Below are positions 51,327 to 61,601 of a stretch of 64,000 bases of DNA, piece by piece. Numbering within the stretch: the first letter of the stretch is position 1; every line of letters starts with the position of its first letter. The stretch is taken from contig NZ_CH724159.1 in assembly GCF_000153045.1 (NCBI RefSeq), forward strand, positions 125,357 to 189,356. Direction: 5' to 3'. The stretch is from Synechococcus sp. WH 5701. GTDB taxonomy: Bacteria; Cyanobacteriota; Cyanobacteriia; PCC-6307; Cyanobiaceae. The notes under the pieces are model-generated. The model searched no databases. It worked only from the letters and a program-made list of their open reading frames with translations, and was not told the origin of the DNA. The translations under genes were made by a program, and so were the position numbers.

Positions 51327-54300
51327 TCAGGGAGTTGTGACTCCCTCGATCCGGTCTTCGATCTCTTGGTAGATCTCCTGGAGCTGGGCGATGTTTTCCT
51401 CGCTGGTCTCCCAGTAGCCACGACCATTCACTTCCAGCAGAGTGCCCACGATGCGGCGGAAGCTGTGGGGGTTGAGTTCCATCAGTCGTTTGCGCATCTC
51501 AGCGTCGTTGATGAAGGTGTCATTGGCCTCTTCATACACGAAGTTGTCTACTGCACCGCTGGTGGCGCTCCAGCCCAGGGTGAAGTTGAGCCGCTTGGCC
51601 ACTTCGCGCACCCCTTCGTAGCCGGAATTGAGCATGCCCTCGTACCACTTGGGATTGAGCAGCTTGGTGCGGGAATCGAGGCGGATCGTTTCGCTCAAGG
51701 AGCGCACCTGGGCGTTGGCGGTGGTGGTGTCGGCGATGTAGCTGGTGGGGGCTTTGCCGTCATCGCGCAGGCCGGCAATCAGCTTGGTGGGGTCGGAGTC
51801 GAAGTAGTGGCTCACATCGGTGAGCGAGATCTCGGCGGAATCCAGGTTCTGGAAGGTGACATCGGCGGTTTTCATCGCCGATTCGAACACCTCGCGGTTC
51901 TGGTTCATCTCGCCTGGGTTGTCAGCGTTGAAGGCGAAAGTTTTGCGGGACAGGTACATCTCCTGCAGTTCGCCCTCCTCTTCCCAGGTGCTGTTCTCCA
52001 CCGCCAGGTTCACATTCGATGAATAGCTGCCGCTGGCATTGGAGAACACCCGCGTGGCGGCCTCGCGCAGGCTGATGCCCTGCGCCGCCGCCTGCTCCTG
52101 GGAGTGCTTGCGCACGAAGTTCAGCTCCAGGGGTTCATCGGCCTCTGCGGCCATCTTCACGCCCTGATCGATCAGGCCCATCTGGTTGATGAACAGATCG
52201 CGGAACACGCCGCTGCAGTTCACCACCACGTCGATGCGGGGGCGGCCCAGCTCCTCCAGGGAGATCAGCTCCAGCTTGTTCACCCGGCCGAGCGAATCGG
52301 GCACGGGGCGCACACCGATGAACCAGAGGATCTGGGCGAGGGATTCGCCGTAGGTCTTGATGTTGTCGGTACCCCAGAGCACGCAGGCGATCGTTTCCGG
52401 CCAGGTGCCCTGCTCCGCCTTTTGGCGCTCGATCAGCCGGTCCACCACCACCTTGGCGGCGGCGATGGCGGCGCGGGTGGGGATCGCCTGGGGGTCGAGG
52501 GCGTGGATGTTCTTGCCGCTGGGCAGCACGCCCGGGTTGCGGATCGGATCGCCGCCGGGGCCGGGGATCACGTATTCGCCGTCGAGGGCCCTCAGCAGGC
52601 TCTCCATCTCCATGTCGGCGCAGATCTGCTCGAGGCAGAAGCGCAGGTAGCCGAACAGTTTGTCGAGTTCGGTGGGCTCCACTGCCGCAAAGCCTGAGGC
52701 GCGGCAGGCGCTCAGCCAGGGGCTGGGCCGCTCATAACCGAAGCGCTCCAGCAGGGCGAAGAACCAGCCGAAGCGGCCCTTGAGATCCACCCGGCCATCG
52801 CTTCCGGTGACTGCACGCACCATCGAGGCCACCGCCCCGCGGCAGGCCTCGGTGATCCGTTGGTTCAGCTCCACATCCGCCAGCACCCCGGCGTCGTTGC
52901 CGCGATACACCTCATCGATCGTGCGGCCCAGGCTCTCGGCGAGCAGGGCCGGCAGGCTGCGGTAGCCCTCCTCCTCCCGCTCCAGAGCGGCGATGTTCAC
53001 CAGGGTGGCGATCGCCTCCTCGGCGGTGGGCGGCTTGCCGATGGTGTGCAGGCCGCAGGGCAGCAGCCGGCTCTCGATCTCCATCAGCTGGCTGTAGAGC
53101 GCCCCCACCACGCCATCACGGCCGTCGAGGTCGAGCTCGCTGGCATCCACCTCCGGCAGAGTCACGTCCTTGTCGAGATTGCACTGGCGGGCCGTTTCGA
53201 CGATCGCATTGACGATCTGCACGCCGCGGCTGCTCTCGCGCAGCTGCTGGTAGGAGCCCACCAGCTCGCCCAGCTCCTTCAGGCCCCGGTAGAGCCCGGC
53301 ATTCTCGGCCGGTGGGGTGAGGTAGCTGATCGTGGCGGCGTAGCCCCGCCGCTTGGCGATCGTGGCTTCTGAGGGGTTGTTGGCCGCGTAGTAGTAAAGA
53401 TTCGGTAGGGCGCCGATCAGTGAATCCGGGTAGCAGGTTTCGCTCATGCCCATCTGCTTGCCGGGCATGAATTCCAGCGAGCCGTGGGTGCCGAAGTGCA
53501 GCACCGCGTCGGCTCCCCAGACCTTCTCGAGATAGGTGTAGTAAGCAGCGAAGCCGTGGTGGGGGCTGGCGCTGCGGGAATACAGCAGCCGCATCGGATC
53601 GCCTTCGTAGCCGAAGGTGGGCTGCACGCCAACAAACACATTGCCGAAGTGGCGTCCGTAGATCAGCAGGTTGGTGCCGTCGGAGTTGAGGTTGCCGGGA
53701 GGCTTGCCCCAGTTCTCCTCCAGCCGCTCGGAATAGGGGGTGAGCCGCTCGTACTCCTCGACGCTCATGCGGTGGGCGATCGCCAGCTCCGGTGCACCCT
53801 GCAGGGCCTCGGGATCGTTGATCACCGCTTCCATTAGCGCTTTGGAATCACGCGGCAGGTTCTGCACGTCGTAGCCCTTGCGCTTCATCTCCTCCAGCAC
53901 CCGGTGGATGGAGCCGAAGACATCGAGGTAGGCGGCGGTGCCCACGTTGCCCTTGTCGGGCGGGAAGCTGAACACTGTGATCGCCAGCTTCTTGTCGAGG
54001 CGGGGCTTGGTGCGCAGGGAGGCCCAGCGGATCACCCGCTCGGCGATCGCTTCCACCCGGTCCTGCAGGGTGTGGGCCTTGCCGGTGGCGTCGTCGCGCC
54101 CGCTGAGCACGATCGGCTCGATGGCGCCATCGAGTTCGGGGATGGCGATCTGCAGGGCCACCTGCACGGGGTGCAGACCCAGGTCGCTCTCCTCCCACTC
54201 CTGGGTGGTCTGGAACACCAGCGGCAGGGCCACCATGTAGGGCCGGTTCAGCTTCGAGAGCGCCTCGATGGCGCGGGGGTGGTCCTGGCGGGCCGGGCCG

Positions 54301-55349
54301 CCGATCAAGGCGAAGCCGGTGAGGCTCACCACCCCATCCACGATCGGCTGCTCGGGATTGAGTGGGTCGTAGAAGAAGGCCTTCACGGGCTTGGAGAAAT
54401 CAAGCCCGCCGCAGAACACCGGGATCACCGTGGCGCCCCGGTATTCCAGTTCCTGGATCACAGCCACGTAGTGGGCCTCGTCGCCGGTGACGATGTGGCT
54501 GCGCTGCAGCACCAGGCCGATCACCGGACCACTGCGGGCTTTCTCGCTCAGGTCGGCGCGGCTGGCGTTCCAGTTCAGGTATTCCTTGAGGTCTTCGAAC
54601 ATCCCCGGCGCCAGGGGGTGCCAGAGGCCCAGATCCGGGAACACCACCGGTTCGGCCACCTCGAGCTCGGGCCGGCCGGTGTCGCCCCGGGGGAACACGT
54701 ACTTATCGGCCAGCATCAACAGGAAGTTGCGCAGGTTGTCCGGCGTACCCCCCAGCCAGTACTGGAAGCTGAGCATGAAGGAGCGGGCGTCCTGTGCCTT
54801 CTCCACCGGCAGATATTTGAGAACCGTGGGCAGGGTGTTGAGCAGTTTCAACATGGCGTCCTGGAAGCCGGCGCCATTGGCCTCCTTCCGCTTCTTCATG
54901 AAGCTGGCGATGGCGCTCTTGCTCTGGCCCAGCTGGGCCATCGAGAACGTGCCGAGCTTGTTGAGCCGCATCACCTCCGGCATGGAGGGGAACACCACGG
55001 CGGCCTTGAGGCGGTCGCGGTGGGGCGCCACCGCCTCCACCACCTTCTGGGCCAGGTCTTCAATGAAGATCAACGAGGCGATGAACACATCGGCTTCGGC
55101 CACATCGGCGCAGAAGGCGGCGTAGTTCTCCGGATCGCGCAGCTCCTCGATCAGGTAGCCGCTCAGATCAACAGCCAGGGCGGGGTTGGTGGCGTTGAGG
55201 CTGGTGGCCGCCTGGGTGAGCGCGTTCTGGTACTGGGGCTCGAGCACCACGTACACCGCACGCATCACCGCCCGACCTTCACTGCCGGCTGGGGCCTCGC
55301 CTTTGCCAGGGCTGACCCGGCGGTTGGCGGAGCGGACCTGCGTGAACAT
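51327..55349 (-). CDS. chlH: Magnesium chelatase subunit H
   Basis: The 1340-residue protein starts [12 protein letters not shown] and contains the ChlH/CobN family segments ([68 protein letters not shown]), including the His/Glu residues of the HGSLE porphyrin site (about residue 630). It binds protoporphyrin IX and is the catalytic subunit for Mg insertion together with ChlI and ChlD, the first step of chlorophyll synthesis. The length is normal. ChlI and ChlD are not in this window. It is divergent to dapB. Confidence 0.98.
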   Translation of the reverse strand: MFTQVRSANRRVSPGKGEAPAGSEGRAVMRAVYVVLEPQYQNALTQAATSLNATNPALAVDLSGYLIEELRDPENYAAFCADVAEADVFIASLIFIEDLAQKVVEAVAPHRDRLKAAVVFPSMPEVMRLNKLGTFSMAQLGQSKSAIASFMKKRKEANGAGFQDAMLKLLNTLPTVLKYLPVEKAQDARSFMLSFQYWLGGTPDNLRNFLLMLADKYVFPRGDTGRPELEVAEPVVFPDLGLWHPLAPGMFEDLKEYLNWNASRADLSEKARSGPVIGLVLQRSHIVTGDEAHYVAVIQELEYRGATVIPVFCGGLDFSKPVKAFFYDPLNPEQPIVDGVVSLTGFALIGGPARQDHPRAIEALSKLNRPYMVALPLVFQTTQEWEESDLGLHPVQVALQIAIPELDGAIEPIVLSGRDDATGKAHTLQDRVEAIAERVIRWASLRTKPRLDKKLAITVFSFPPDKGNVGTAAYLDVFGSIHRVLEEMKRKGYDVQNLPRDSKALMEAVINDPEALQGAPELAIAHRMSVEEYERLTPYSERLEENWGKPPGNLNSDGTNLLIYGRHFGNVFVGVQPTFGYEGDPMRLLYSRSASPHHGFAAYYTYLEKVWGADAVLHFGTHGSLEFMPGKQMGMSETCYPDSLIGALPNLYYYAANNPSEATIAKRRGYAATISYLTPPAENAGLYRGLKELGELVGSYQQLRESSRGVQIVNAIVETARQCNLDKDVTLPEVDASELDLDGRDGVVGALYSQLMEIESRLLPCGLHTIGKPPTAEEAIATLVNIAALEREEEGYRSLPALLAESLGRTIDEVYRGNDAGVLADVELNQRITEACRGAVASMVRAVTGSDGRVDLKGRFGWFFALLERFGYERPSPWLSACRASGFAAVEPTELDKLFGYLRFCLEQICADMEMESLLRALDGEYVIPGPGGDPIRNPGVLPSGKNIHALDPQAIPTRAAIAAAKVVVDRLIERQKAEQGTWPETIACVLWGTDNIKTYGESLAQILWFIGVRPVPDSLGRVNKLELISLEELGRPRIDVVVNCSGVFRDLFINQMGLIDQGVKMAAEADEPLELNFVRKHSQEQAAAQGISLREAATRVFSNASGSYSSNVNLAVENSTWEEEGELQEMYLSRKTFAFNADNPGEMNQNREVFESAMKTADVTFQNLDSAEISLTDVSHYFDSDPTKLIAGLRDDGKAPTSYIADTTTANAQVRSLSETIRLDSRTKLLNPKWYEGMLNSGYEGVREVAKRLNFTLGWSATSGAVDNFVYEEANDTFINDAEMRKRLMELNPHSFRRIVGTLLEVNGRGYWETSEENIAQLQEIYQEIEDRIEGVTTP

Positions 55350-55491
55350 CGGCGCCGGAGTTGAGCAATGTGAAGGAGCCTACGAAAGCTCCTCAAGCCG
55401 CGTGACTTTGCGCCCCAAGGCGTTACAGGAGCGCCGCCGGGGCCGGAATCGACGCCATAGGCTCCCCCCACGCAGAGATCACGCCCGGCCC
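55350..55491. promoter_or_regulatory. Divergent chlH-dapB promoter region with 5' leader hairpin
   Basis: The 142-bp gap must contain the promoters of both genes. AGGAGC (55374-55379) and GCTCCT (55388-55393) make a 6-bp hairpin 25 nt before the chlH ATG; on the chlH transcript it would lie in the leader near the ribosome site. Confidence 0.45.
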
Positions 55492-56349
55492 ATGACCCCC
55501 ACCGACGCGCTCCCTGCTTCGATCCCGGTGGTGGTGGCCGGTGCCCTGGGCCGCATGGGGGCCGAGGTGGTCAAAGCCGTGACCACGGCGGGGGATTGCC
55601 GCCTGATCGGCGCGATCGACACCACCCCTGGCAAGGAGGGGGCCGACGTGGGTCTGGAGCTGGGCCTGGGGGAGCTGGAGGTGGCGATCACCGCCGATTT
55701 CGAAGGCTGCCTCTGCCAGGCCAGCCAGGCGGTGCGGGGCGATGGTCCCGGAGCCGGGGCTGTGCTGGTGGATTTCACCCACCCCTCGGTGGTCCACGAG
55801 CACACCCGCGCCGCGATCGCCTATGGCGTCCATCCGGTGATCGGCACCACCGGCCTGAGCCCCGAGCAACTGGGTGAGCTGGCGGTGTTCGCCGAAAAGG
55901 CCGGCATCGGCGGTGCCGTGATTCCCAATTTCTCCGTGGGCATGGTGCTGCTGCAGCAGGCCGCCGCCGCCGCCGCCCGCTTCTACGACTTCGCCGAGCT
56001 CACCGAACTCCACCACAACCGCAAGGCGGATGCCCCCAGCGGCACCTGTCTCAAGACCGCCGAGCTGATCGAGGAGCTGGGCAAAACCTTCAATGCGCCC
56101 CAGGTGGAGGAGCACGAAACGCTGGCGGGCTGCCGCGGCGGTCAGCGGGAGAGCGGCCTGCGGCTGCACTCGCTGCGGCTGCCCGGGTTGGTGGCCCACC
56201 AGGAGGTGATGTTCGGCGCCCCGGGGGAGACCTACACCCTGCGTCACGACACGATTGAGCGCTCCGCCTACATGCCCGGCGTGCTGCTCACCCTGCGCCG
56301 GGTGCGCCAGCTGCAGGGCCTGGTCTACGGGCTCGAGCGCCTGCTCTGA
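55492..56349 (+). CDS. dapB: 4-hydroxy-tetrahydrodipicolinate reductase
   Basis: From ATG 55492 the protein has 285 residues with [15 protein letters not shown] (nucleotide-binding GxxGxMG), [22 protein letters not shown] and the active-site block [22 protein letters not shown] (about 165). It makes tetrahydrodipicolinate for lysine and peptidoglycan synthesis. The open frame extends 102 codons upstream into the chlH promoter; that part is not coding. The next gene starts 4 bp later. Confidence 0.95.
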   Translation: MTPTDALPASIPVVVAGALGRMGAEVVKAVTTAGDCRLIGAIDTTPGKEGADVGLELGLGELEVAITADFEGCLCQASQAVRGDGPGAGAVLVDFTHPSVVHEHTRAAIAYGVHPVIGTTGLSPEQLGELAVFAEKAGIGGAVIPNFSVGMVLLQQAAAAAARFYDFAELTELHHNRKADAPSGTCLKTAELIEELGKTFNAPQVEEHETLAGCRGGQRESGLRLHSLRLPGLVAHQEVMFGAPGETYTLRHDTIERSAYMPGVLLTLRRVRQLQGLVYGLERLL

Positions 56350-56353
56350 CGCC

Positions 56354-56998
56354 ATGCTGATTCCCCTCAAACCCGGTGAACTGCAGCGACTGATTCCGGC
56401 GGTGGCCAGCGGTCCCCAGTTCAGTTTCTGCAGCGGCAATCCCCAGAAGATCCTGCAGCGGGTGCTGATCTCGGTGATCGGCGGGGTGATCTCGCTGCTG
56501 ATCGCCCAGAGCCAGTTCTCCTACCGCTTCGGTTCGCTCTGGCTGGTGGCGGGCTTTGTGCTGCTGCTCTACGTGCTCTGGGGCCCGATCCTGGAGGCGG
56601 GCCGCAAGAACGCCACCCTGCGCCGCTACCCCCGGGCGGCGCTCTACGAGGCGCGGGTGGGGGATCTGTTCACCAAGGAGCTGGTGGAGCAGCGCAAGGA
56701 GCAGGCGGATCAGCGCGGTCGGCTGGAGCTGGTGGAGAACCGGCGCACCTGGCTCTCGCTGGAGCTGGAAGACGACGACGGCTACCTGGGCTCGGTGCGC
56801 TTCCCGATGGAGAAGAAGCATCAGACGATCCGCCGCGGCATGGTCGTCCGCGGTCTGGTGCTGAGCGAGCGTCCTGATTTCTCCCGGATCGATGCCATGA
56901 GCGACGCCTGGATCCCGCAGCTCAAGGTCTGGGTGGGCGAGTACCCCTACCTGCTACGGCCGGCTTTCGAGGAGCTGTGCCTGCGGCGCCTGCGCTGA
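56354..56998 (+). CDS. Conserved cyanobacterial-type membrane-anchored protein
   Basis: The 214-residue protein has a soluble start (residues 1-32), two adjacent hydrophobic helices (about 36-52, ILQRVLISVIGGVISLLI in part, and 60-78, LWLVAGFVLLLYVLWG) and a soluble C-terminal beta domain (WLSLELEDDDGYLGSVRFPM, MVVRGLVLSERPDFSRI). No named domain is recognised. It follows dapB by 4 bp and is likely co-transcribed. The cytosolic part is probably the functional one. Confidence 0.75.
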   Translation: MLIPLKPGELQRLIPAVASGPQFSFCSGNPQKILQRVLISVIGGVISLLIAQSQFSYRFGSLWLVAGFVLLLYVLWGPILEAGRKNATLRRYPRAALYEARVGDLFTKELVEQRKEQADQRGRLELVENRRTWLSLELEDDDGYLGSVRFPMEKKHQTIRRGMVVRGLVLSERPDFSRIDAMSDAWIPQLKVWVGEYPYLLRPAFEELCLRRLR

Positions 56999-57023
56999 AG
57001 CGGGCCGCTTCAGCCAACAGGTG

Positions 57024-57051
57024 TTTACGTTCCGCAACAATGTGTTACATT
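57024..57051 (+). promoter_or_regulatory. Triple HLR1-like element upstream of hli
   Basis: Three octamers spaced by exactly two bases: TTTACGTT (57024-57031), GCAACAAT (57034-57041) and GTTACATT (57044-57051). The last matches the HLR1 half-site consensus (G/T)TTACA(A/T)(A/T); the others have one to two differences. HLR1 is the binding site of RpaB in high-light genes. It ends 24 bp before the hli ATG. Confidence 0.65.
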
Positions 57052-57075
57052 GAGTTCATCGAAATGGAGATTTCC

Positions 57076-57360
57076 ATGGCTCAAGCCACCGCCACCGCCC
57101 CCAACTCGGCTCCTGTGACCGCCAGCGAGCGCGCCACCATCCGCGGCGCCACCGTCACCACCGAAGACGGCGGCCGCCTCAATGCCTTCGCCACCGAGCC
57201 CCGCATGGAAGTGGTGAGCCCCGAGAGCGGCTGGGGTTTCCACGAGCGCGCCGAGAAGCTCAACGGCCGCATGGCCATGCTTGGCTTCATTGCCCTCCTG
57301 GCCACTGAATTCGCCCTGGGCGGCGAGGCCTTCACCCGCGGCCTGCTCGGCATCGGCTGA
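57076..57360 (+). CDS. hli: High-light-inducible protein (Hli/Scp), 94 residues
   Basis: From ATG 57076 (GGAGA ribosome site 5 bp upstream) the protein has a long soluble N-terminus (1-55) and the Hli helix with HERAEKLNGRMAMLGFIALLATE (key residues ERAEKLNGRMAMLGF, about 58-75). It is expected to sit in thylakoid membranes and bind chlorophyll under light stress. The extra upstream in-frame codons to 57040 overlap the HLR1-like promoter and are not counted. This chromosomal copy differs from those at 4.2-4.8 kb by its long N-terminus. Confidence 0.92.
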   Translation: MAQATATAPNSAPVTASERATIRGATVTTEDGGRLNAFATEPRMEVVSPESGWGFHERAEKLNGRMAMLGFIALLATEFALGGEAFTRGLLGIG

Positions 57361-57435
57361 GTCCTGCCACCGCACTCAACCACTGGCCGCAGCAGACTTT
57401 CTGTTGCGGCTTTGTTGTGGCCGCCACTGAAGCCC

Positions 57436-58668
57436 ATGAGCGCCTTTGCCCTGGCCCCTGTGCTGGCCCCACCTTGTCCGCCGATCACTGAGCGGTCGAC
57501 CCTGCTCCGGGCCCGCGTACTCGGTGGGGGGCCCACCGGTGCCTTGACGGCCCTGGCTCTGGCGCAGGCGGGCTGGCGGGTGCAGCTGATGGATCCGCTC
57601 AGCGGCGCTCAGCTTCAGGCACGCCACCGCGCCTATGCCCTCAGCCACTCCAGTCGCCTCTTTCTGCAGCGCCTGGGGCTCTGGCCGCAGCTGGCGGATG
57701 TGGCGGTTCCTTTTCGCTCGCTGCGGCTCTGTGATCTGGAGGCAGGACGAGCGATCGGCTTCGGCCCGGCCGAGGTGGGGTTCGGTGTGGGCCGCTCCGA
57801 CGAGGCAGCGGCTGTGGGCTGGATCCTGCAGCATCAGCCGCTGATGCAACGGCTGCTGGAGCAGCTTGAAGCCCATCCCGGCATCAGCCTGAGCCTTGGC
57901 GAGGCTGGAGTCCCTGTGGCCGACTCCCTCGATCCGCCCGATCTTCTGGTTGCCGCCGATGGCAGCGCCTCGCCCACCCGGGAGTCGGCGGGGATCAGGC
58001 GCTGGAGCCTCCCCTACCGCCAGGGCTGTCTCACCGCCCAGGTGCGCTTGCGCGGCTCGGCCCCCGATCAGGCCTGGGAACTCTTTCGCCGCGAGGGTCC
58101 ATTCGCCGTGCTGCCCCTTGGCGACGGCACCGCCCAGCTGGTCTGGAGCGCTCCGGCTGAGCGCCTGCGACGGCTGGAAGCGCTCGATCCCGTGGCCTTT
58201 CTCGATGCCCTCGCCAGCGCGCTTCCGGACAGCCTTCAGCCCGAGGCCCTGCTCGACACTCCCCGGGCCTTCCCGGTGGCTCTCGAGCTCGTCCGCCGCT
58301 TCCACCGCGGTTCGCTGGCCCTGGTGGGTGAGGCGGCCCATCGTTGCCATCCGGTGGGCGGCCAGGGGATGAATCTCTGCTGGCGGGATGTGGAGGAACT
58401 GCAGCGGCAGGCCCTGCGGGCGGCGGCAGGAGGACTGTCGCCTGCCGCGGTGGCCGGGGCCTATGGCCGCCGCCGCTGGGCCGATGTGCTGATCACCCTG
58501 CTCAGCACCGACCTGCTGGTGCGGATCTTCTCCAACCGGCAGCCGCTGCTGCTGAGGGGTCGCCGGCTGGCTCTCGGCCTGATGCGCCGCTCCAGCGCCC
58601 TGAGGCACCTCAGCCTCAAGGCGATGACCCTGGGCCCTTGCCGCCTTGCCGCCCGCTGGTCAGAGTGA
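57436..58668 (+). CDS. UbiH/VisC-like FAD monooxygenase
   Basis: From ATG 57436 the roughly 410-residue protein has an FAD-binding start (RVLGGGPTGALTALALAQAGW, key GGGPTGA), the DLLVAADGSASPTRE motif (about 170) and the second FAD contact LALVGEAAHRCHPVGGQGMNLCWRD (key GEAAHRCHPVGGQGMN, about 295), as in ubiquinone/plastoquinone-type hydroxylases of the UbiH family. In cyanobacteria such proteins hydroxylate aromatic or quinone-related rings; the substrate is not known here. The C-terminal 60 residues are helical and basic. Confidence 0.88.
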   Translation: MSAFALAPVLAPPCPPITERSTLLRARVLGGGPTGALTALALAQAGWRVQLMDPLSGAQLQARHRAYALSHSSRLFLQRLGLWPQLADVAVPFRSLRLCDLEAGRAIGFGPAEVGFGVGRSDEAAAVGWILQHQPLMQRLLEQLEAHPGISLSLGEAGVPVADSLDPPDLLVAADGSASPTRESAGIRRWSLPYRQGCLTAQVRLRGSAPDQAWELFRREGPFAVLPLGDGTAQLVWSAPAERLRRLEALDPVAFLDALASALPDSLQPEALLDTPRAFPVALELVRRFHRGSLALVGEAAHRCHPVGGQGMNLCWRDVEELQRQALRAAAGGLSPAAVAGAYGRRRWADVLITLLSTDLLVRIFSNRQPLLLRGRRLALGLMRRSSALRHLSLKAMTLGPCRLAARWSE

Positions 58669-58716
58669 GGGCAGCACGGCTCCGGCCCGCGTGAGCCCGA
58701 GAGCTCCAATGATCCG

Positions 58717-58929
58717 ATGGTGATCAGCACCTCCCCCCAGCCGATTCCCTCCTCCGCCCTGGTGCGTTACCTGCGCCATGAGCAGGGCCTGAGCGAGAAC
58801 GCGCTGGCGCTGGGGATCCGCCAGGCCGATCAGGAGCAGGCTCCGCTGCCAGTGATCCTCTGGCGCTTCGGGCTGATCAGCCTCGATCAGTTCGATCAGG
58901 TGCTGGCCTGGCAGGACCAGCAGGCCTGA
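58717..58929 (+). CDS. DUF2949 protein
   Basis: The 70-residue protein has the DUF2949 pattern: ALVRYLRHEQGLSENALALGIRQ, then LPVILWRFGLISLDQFDQVLAW. The family is small, soluble and nearly limited to cyanobacteria; its function is unknown. The helices resemble those of the GspE N-terminal domain. It converges on apt with 2 bp between stops. Confidence 0.9.
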   Translation: MVISTSPQPIPSSALVRYLRHEQGLSENALALGIRQADQEQAPLPVILWRFGLISLDQFDQVLAWQDQQA

Positions 58930-58931
58930 TC

Positions 58932-59489
58932 TCAGGCGTAGACGATCAGGGACTCCACTGGATGGTCTCCTGGCAGGCGCGAGCGCCCGCCGAGGTCCGC
59001 CAGCTCCGCCACGAAGCCAAAGCCGCAGAGGTCGCCGCCGGCCTCGGTCACCAGCTGGGCACAGGCCGCGGCGGTGCCGCCCGTGGCCAGCAGGTCGTCG
59101 ACGATCAACACCCGCGGCCCGCCCGCCAGAGCGTCGTGCTGGATCTCGAGGCGGTCGTGGCCGTATTCCAGGGCGTAGTCCACGGCGCGCACCTGGCCGG
59201 GCAGCTTGCCGGGCTTGCGCACCGGCACGAAGCCGATCTCCACGGTCGTGGCCAGGGCCGTGCCCACGATGAAGCCCCGGGATTCGATGCCCACGATCAG
59301 ATCCGGGCGCAGCTGCGCGCAAACCCCCGCCAACAGGCGCACCACTTCCTTCCAGCCCCGGGGGTCACGCATCAGCGGAGTGAGGTCGCGGAAGAGGATG
59401 CCGGGCTTGGGGAAATCGGGCACATCCCTGACCAGTCCCCGCAGATCAATGGGCTCGCCCAACTCGGGGACTGTGGTGCTCAGGGCCAT
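58932..59489 (-). CDS. apt: Adenine phosphoribosyltransferase
   Basis: The 185-residue protein begins near [25 protein letters not shown] (key [14 protein letters not shown]) and has [12 protein letters not shown] and the PRPP loop [14 protein letters not shown] (about 125-138). It salvages adenine to AMP. All expected motifs are present, and the length fits. It is convergent with DUF2949 and divergent from DUF3038. Confidence 0.96.
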   Translation of the reverse strand: MALSTTVPELGEPIDLRGLVRDVPDFPKPGILFRDLTPLMRDPRGWKEVVRLLAGVCAQLRPDLIVGIESRGFIVGTALATTVEIGFVPVRKPGKLPGQVRAVDYALEYGHDRLEIQHDALAGGPRVLIVDDLLATGGTAAACAQLVTEAGGDLCGFGFVAELADLGGRSRLPGDHPVESLIVYA

Positions 59490-59540
59490 GGAGAAGCGAT
59501 CGGGTGACGGATCGGCGCGGGCGCTGGCATCATCGCAGCC

Positions 59541-60122
59541 ATGGCCGACGTCACAATCACCGCTCCAACCGCGGAAGCCGCCGTGGAGCAGCCCCCACCG
59601 CCACGGCCTGCTGCCCGCCTCTCGCGCCGGGGGCTGGAGCGGCTCGACCTGATGCTGCTCAGCGTCGAGGCCCTCGATCTCAACGGTGGCGAAGCCATGG
59701 TCTGGATGGCCAGCCAGCTCGGCTTCGGCTCCCTCTTCCCCAATCGTGTGGAGCTGTGGAAGCGGCGCTGCTACAACCCGTTGAGGCTGGCTTGCCGCCG
59801 GGGCGAACTCAGCGAACCTGAAACCGACGCCCTGATCAGCCTGCTCTGTGCCATGGCCGAGCGGCTCTACCCGATGCTGCGGCAGCTGCTCTCGGCCTCT
59901 GAACCTGAACCGGTCACCCAGCAGCGCTGGCAGCTGTTCCGCACCCGGCTCGATGAACTGGTGCGCGAACGTCTCAATCCCCGCCGTGGAGGCGTGCAGA
60001 AGTTGCTGGATCCCCAGGAGGGTCCCCGGCTGCAGCGTCAGCTGGTGCAGGGACTGGCCTTCGGCTCCGGCCGGGGCGGTTTCGACCGTCTCAAAGCCAG
60101 CTTGATGGATGCTGCGGCATGA
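59541..60122 (+). CDS. DUF3038 protein
   Basis: The 193-residue protein shows [46 protein letters not shown] (in part) and [29 protein letters not shown] (in part), the helical DUF3038 pattern known from cyanobacteria and plastid-bearing relatives. The function is unknown. Its stop overlaps the ATG of the DUF4335 gene (ATGA), a pairing that is widely conserved in cyanobacteria. Confidence 0.9.
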   Translation: MADVTITAPTAEAAVEQPPPPRPAARLSRRGLERLDLMLLSVEALDLNGGEAMVWMASQLGFGSLFPNRVELWKRRCYNPLRLACRRGELSEPETDALISLLCAMAERLYPMLRQLLSASEPEPVTQQRWQLFRTRLDELVRERLNPRRGGVQKLLDPQEGPRLQRQLVQGLAFGSGRGGFDRLKASLMDAAA

Positions 60123-60757
60123 AACTCAGTTACCGCTACGAGCAGACCAGCTGCCGCCTGCGCATCGATGGACTCCCTGACCTCTCCGCCGGCCACGGAC
60201 CGGAGGTGATCGGTATCCTCTCGGCCTGGGAGCTGGATCTGGCCGGTCATCCCACCCTGGAGGGCAAACGCGATCACCTCCAGTCCCTGCTGGCCGTGGT
60301 GCTGCCCTACGCACGTCATCTCGTGAGTTCCGTGCCGCAGCCGATGGGGGCGGCGACGGATCCTGTGCAGATGGAGCCCATCTCCTCCTCCAGGGCCGGC
60401 CTGCGCAACCGCCTGGCCCACCGCTTGCGCCTGCACAGCAGCCAGCCCGACACCCAGCCCCTTGAGCTCAGCTTCGATGACGCCGAGCTTGCTGACTTGG
60501 TGCGCTGCCTGGATCAGCTCCGCCTCGATCCCCGCGTGCAGTTGGGGTTCAGCCTGCCCCCCGATCGCCCCCTGCACCGCCGCGAAATCCTTGAGCGCGT
60601 GCCCCTGCGTCAGCGCCTGGCCGCCCCCGCTGCCGGTCTGGCCGCCCTGGCGATCACCGCCGCCCTTGGCCTGATGGTGCCCCTGCCGCGGCGCACGGCC
60701 ACCCCGGCCGCCAGCCCCGCGGCCACCCCCACCTCCCCGCTCACCCCTCCCCGCTAA
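60119..60757 (+). CDS. DUF4335 protein
   Basis: The 212-residue protein has [16 protein letters not shown], an [23 protein letters not shown] stretch (key [14 protein letters not shown]), a hydrophobic C-terminal helix ([19 protein letters not shown]) and a Pro/Thr/Ala tail. This is the DUF4335 layout. It is translationally coupled with DUF3038, so the two probably form a complex. Function unknown. The 60758-60876 gap has no gene. Confidence 0.9.
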   Translation: MKLSYRYEQTSCRLRIDGLPDLSAGHGPEVIGILSAWELDLAGHPTLEGKRDHLQSLLAVVLPYARHLVSSVPQPMGAATDPVQMEPISSSRAGLRNRLAHRLRLHSSQPDTQPLELSFDDAELADLVRCLDQLRLDPRVQLGFSLPPDRPLHRREILERVPLRQRLAAPAAGLAALAITAALGLMVPLPRRTATPAASPAATPTSPLTPPR

Positions 60758-60876
60758 GTGCCTGCCCCATTGACGAACAGGAACCTGTGGCCACACTCAA
60801 AGGGAGAGCCCCCTGGCGTTGCTTGGGTTGCCGATGATTCTGCGCTCCATGGTCCTGCTGCGATGACGACGAAGCC

Positions 60877-61119
60877 ATGACCACCAGCTGGTCTGAACTG
60901 CGCCGACGGGTGAATCGGCTGGGGGCCTCCCTGGATGTGGTTGTGCGCAGTGATCCCGAGGTCTGTGGCCTCAGTGGCAAGGACTTTCACCTTTCGCTTC
61001 ACCACGGCGGCCAGGGGGATTGCACTGTGGCGGGCCTCAGCCTGGTGGATTGCCCCAATGAACTGGTGCTGCTGGAATTCGAGCGCTGGATGCGTGGTGC
61101 GGGCTACACGCTCGATTGA
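60877..61119 (+). CDS. 80-residue hypothetical protein
   Basis: The protein (SWSELRRRVNRLGASLDVVV, SGKDFHLSLHHGGQGDCTV, ELVLLEFERWMRGAGYTLD) is a mixed alpha/beta small protein with a well-formed start and end. It lies 12 bp before a membrane protein gene and may be co-transcribed. No family is recognised. Confidence 0.6.
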   Translation: MTTSWSELRRRVNRLGASLDVVVRSDPEVCGLSGKDFHLSLHHGGQGDCTVAGLSLVDCPNELVLLEFERWMRGAGYTLD

Positions 61120-61131
61120 GAGGCCGCCGCC

Positions 61132-61584
61132 ATGAAGACGCACCTGCCGGATCCGGGCCGCAAGAGCCAGTTGCCCCGCAAGGTGTTCTCGCGCCAGCGA
61201 CGGAGTGGATCCCCCTGGCGGGAGGCCGTGATGGCCCTGCTGAACGGGGCGGCTGGAATCGGGGTGCTGCTGCTGCTGATGCAGCTCCCCAGCCGGTTGG
61301 ATTCGCTGCTGGTGCTCAGCAAGGTGATCAGCGCTCTGATCCGCGGGCTCAGCGAGATCGGCAATGGTCTGATCAGTCTGCTGGTGGGCCTGCTGCAGGC
61401 CTCTGGGCTGCTGCTGCTGCTGGGCCTGGCGATCGCGGCGCTGCTGTTGCTGATCAACGGGGTGTACCGCCTGCTGCGCCTGGCGATGCCGGGGCTGGGC
61501 GGGGTGCTGGCGCTGCCGGCGGGTTTGGCCCGACTGGTGTGGTCGGTGGTGCGCATCCGTGCGCCGGATCGTCCCGAGCGCTGA
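61132..61584 (+). CDS. Three-helix membrane protein
   Basis: The 150-residue protein has a basic N-terminus (1-30), a helix with ALLNGAAGIGVLLLLMQL, an amphipathic middle (LVLSKVISALIRGLSEIG), then LLVGLLQASGLLLLLGLAIAALLLLI and a final hydrophobic part before a basic tail RIRAPDRPER. It looks like a small plasma-membrane or thylakoid protein. No family is recognised. Confidence 0.65.
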   Translation: MKTHLPDPGRKSQLPRKVFSRQRRSGSPWREAVMALLNGAAGIGVLLLLMQLPSRLDSLLVLSKVISALIRGLSEIGNGLISLLVGLLQASGLLLLLGLAIAALLLLINGVYRLLRLAMPGLGGVLALPAGLARLVWSVVRIRAPDRPER

Positions 61585-61601
61585 GCGCAGGGGCGCTGTG
61601 C

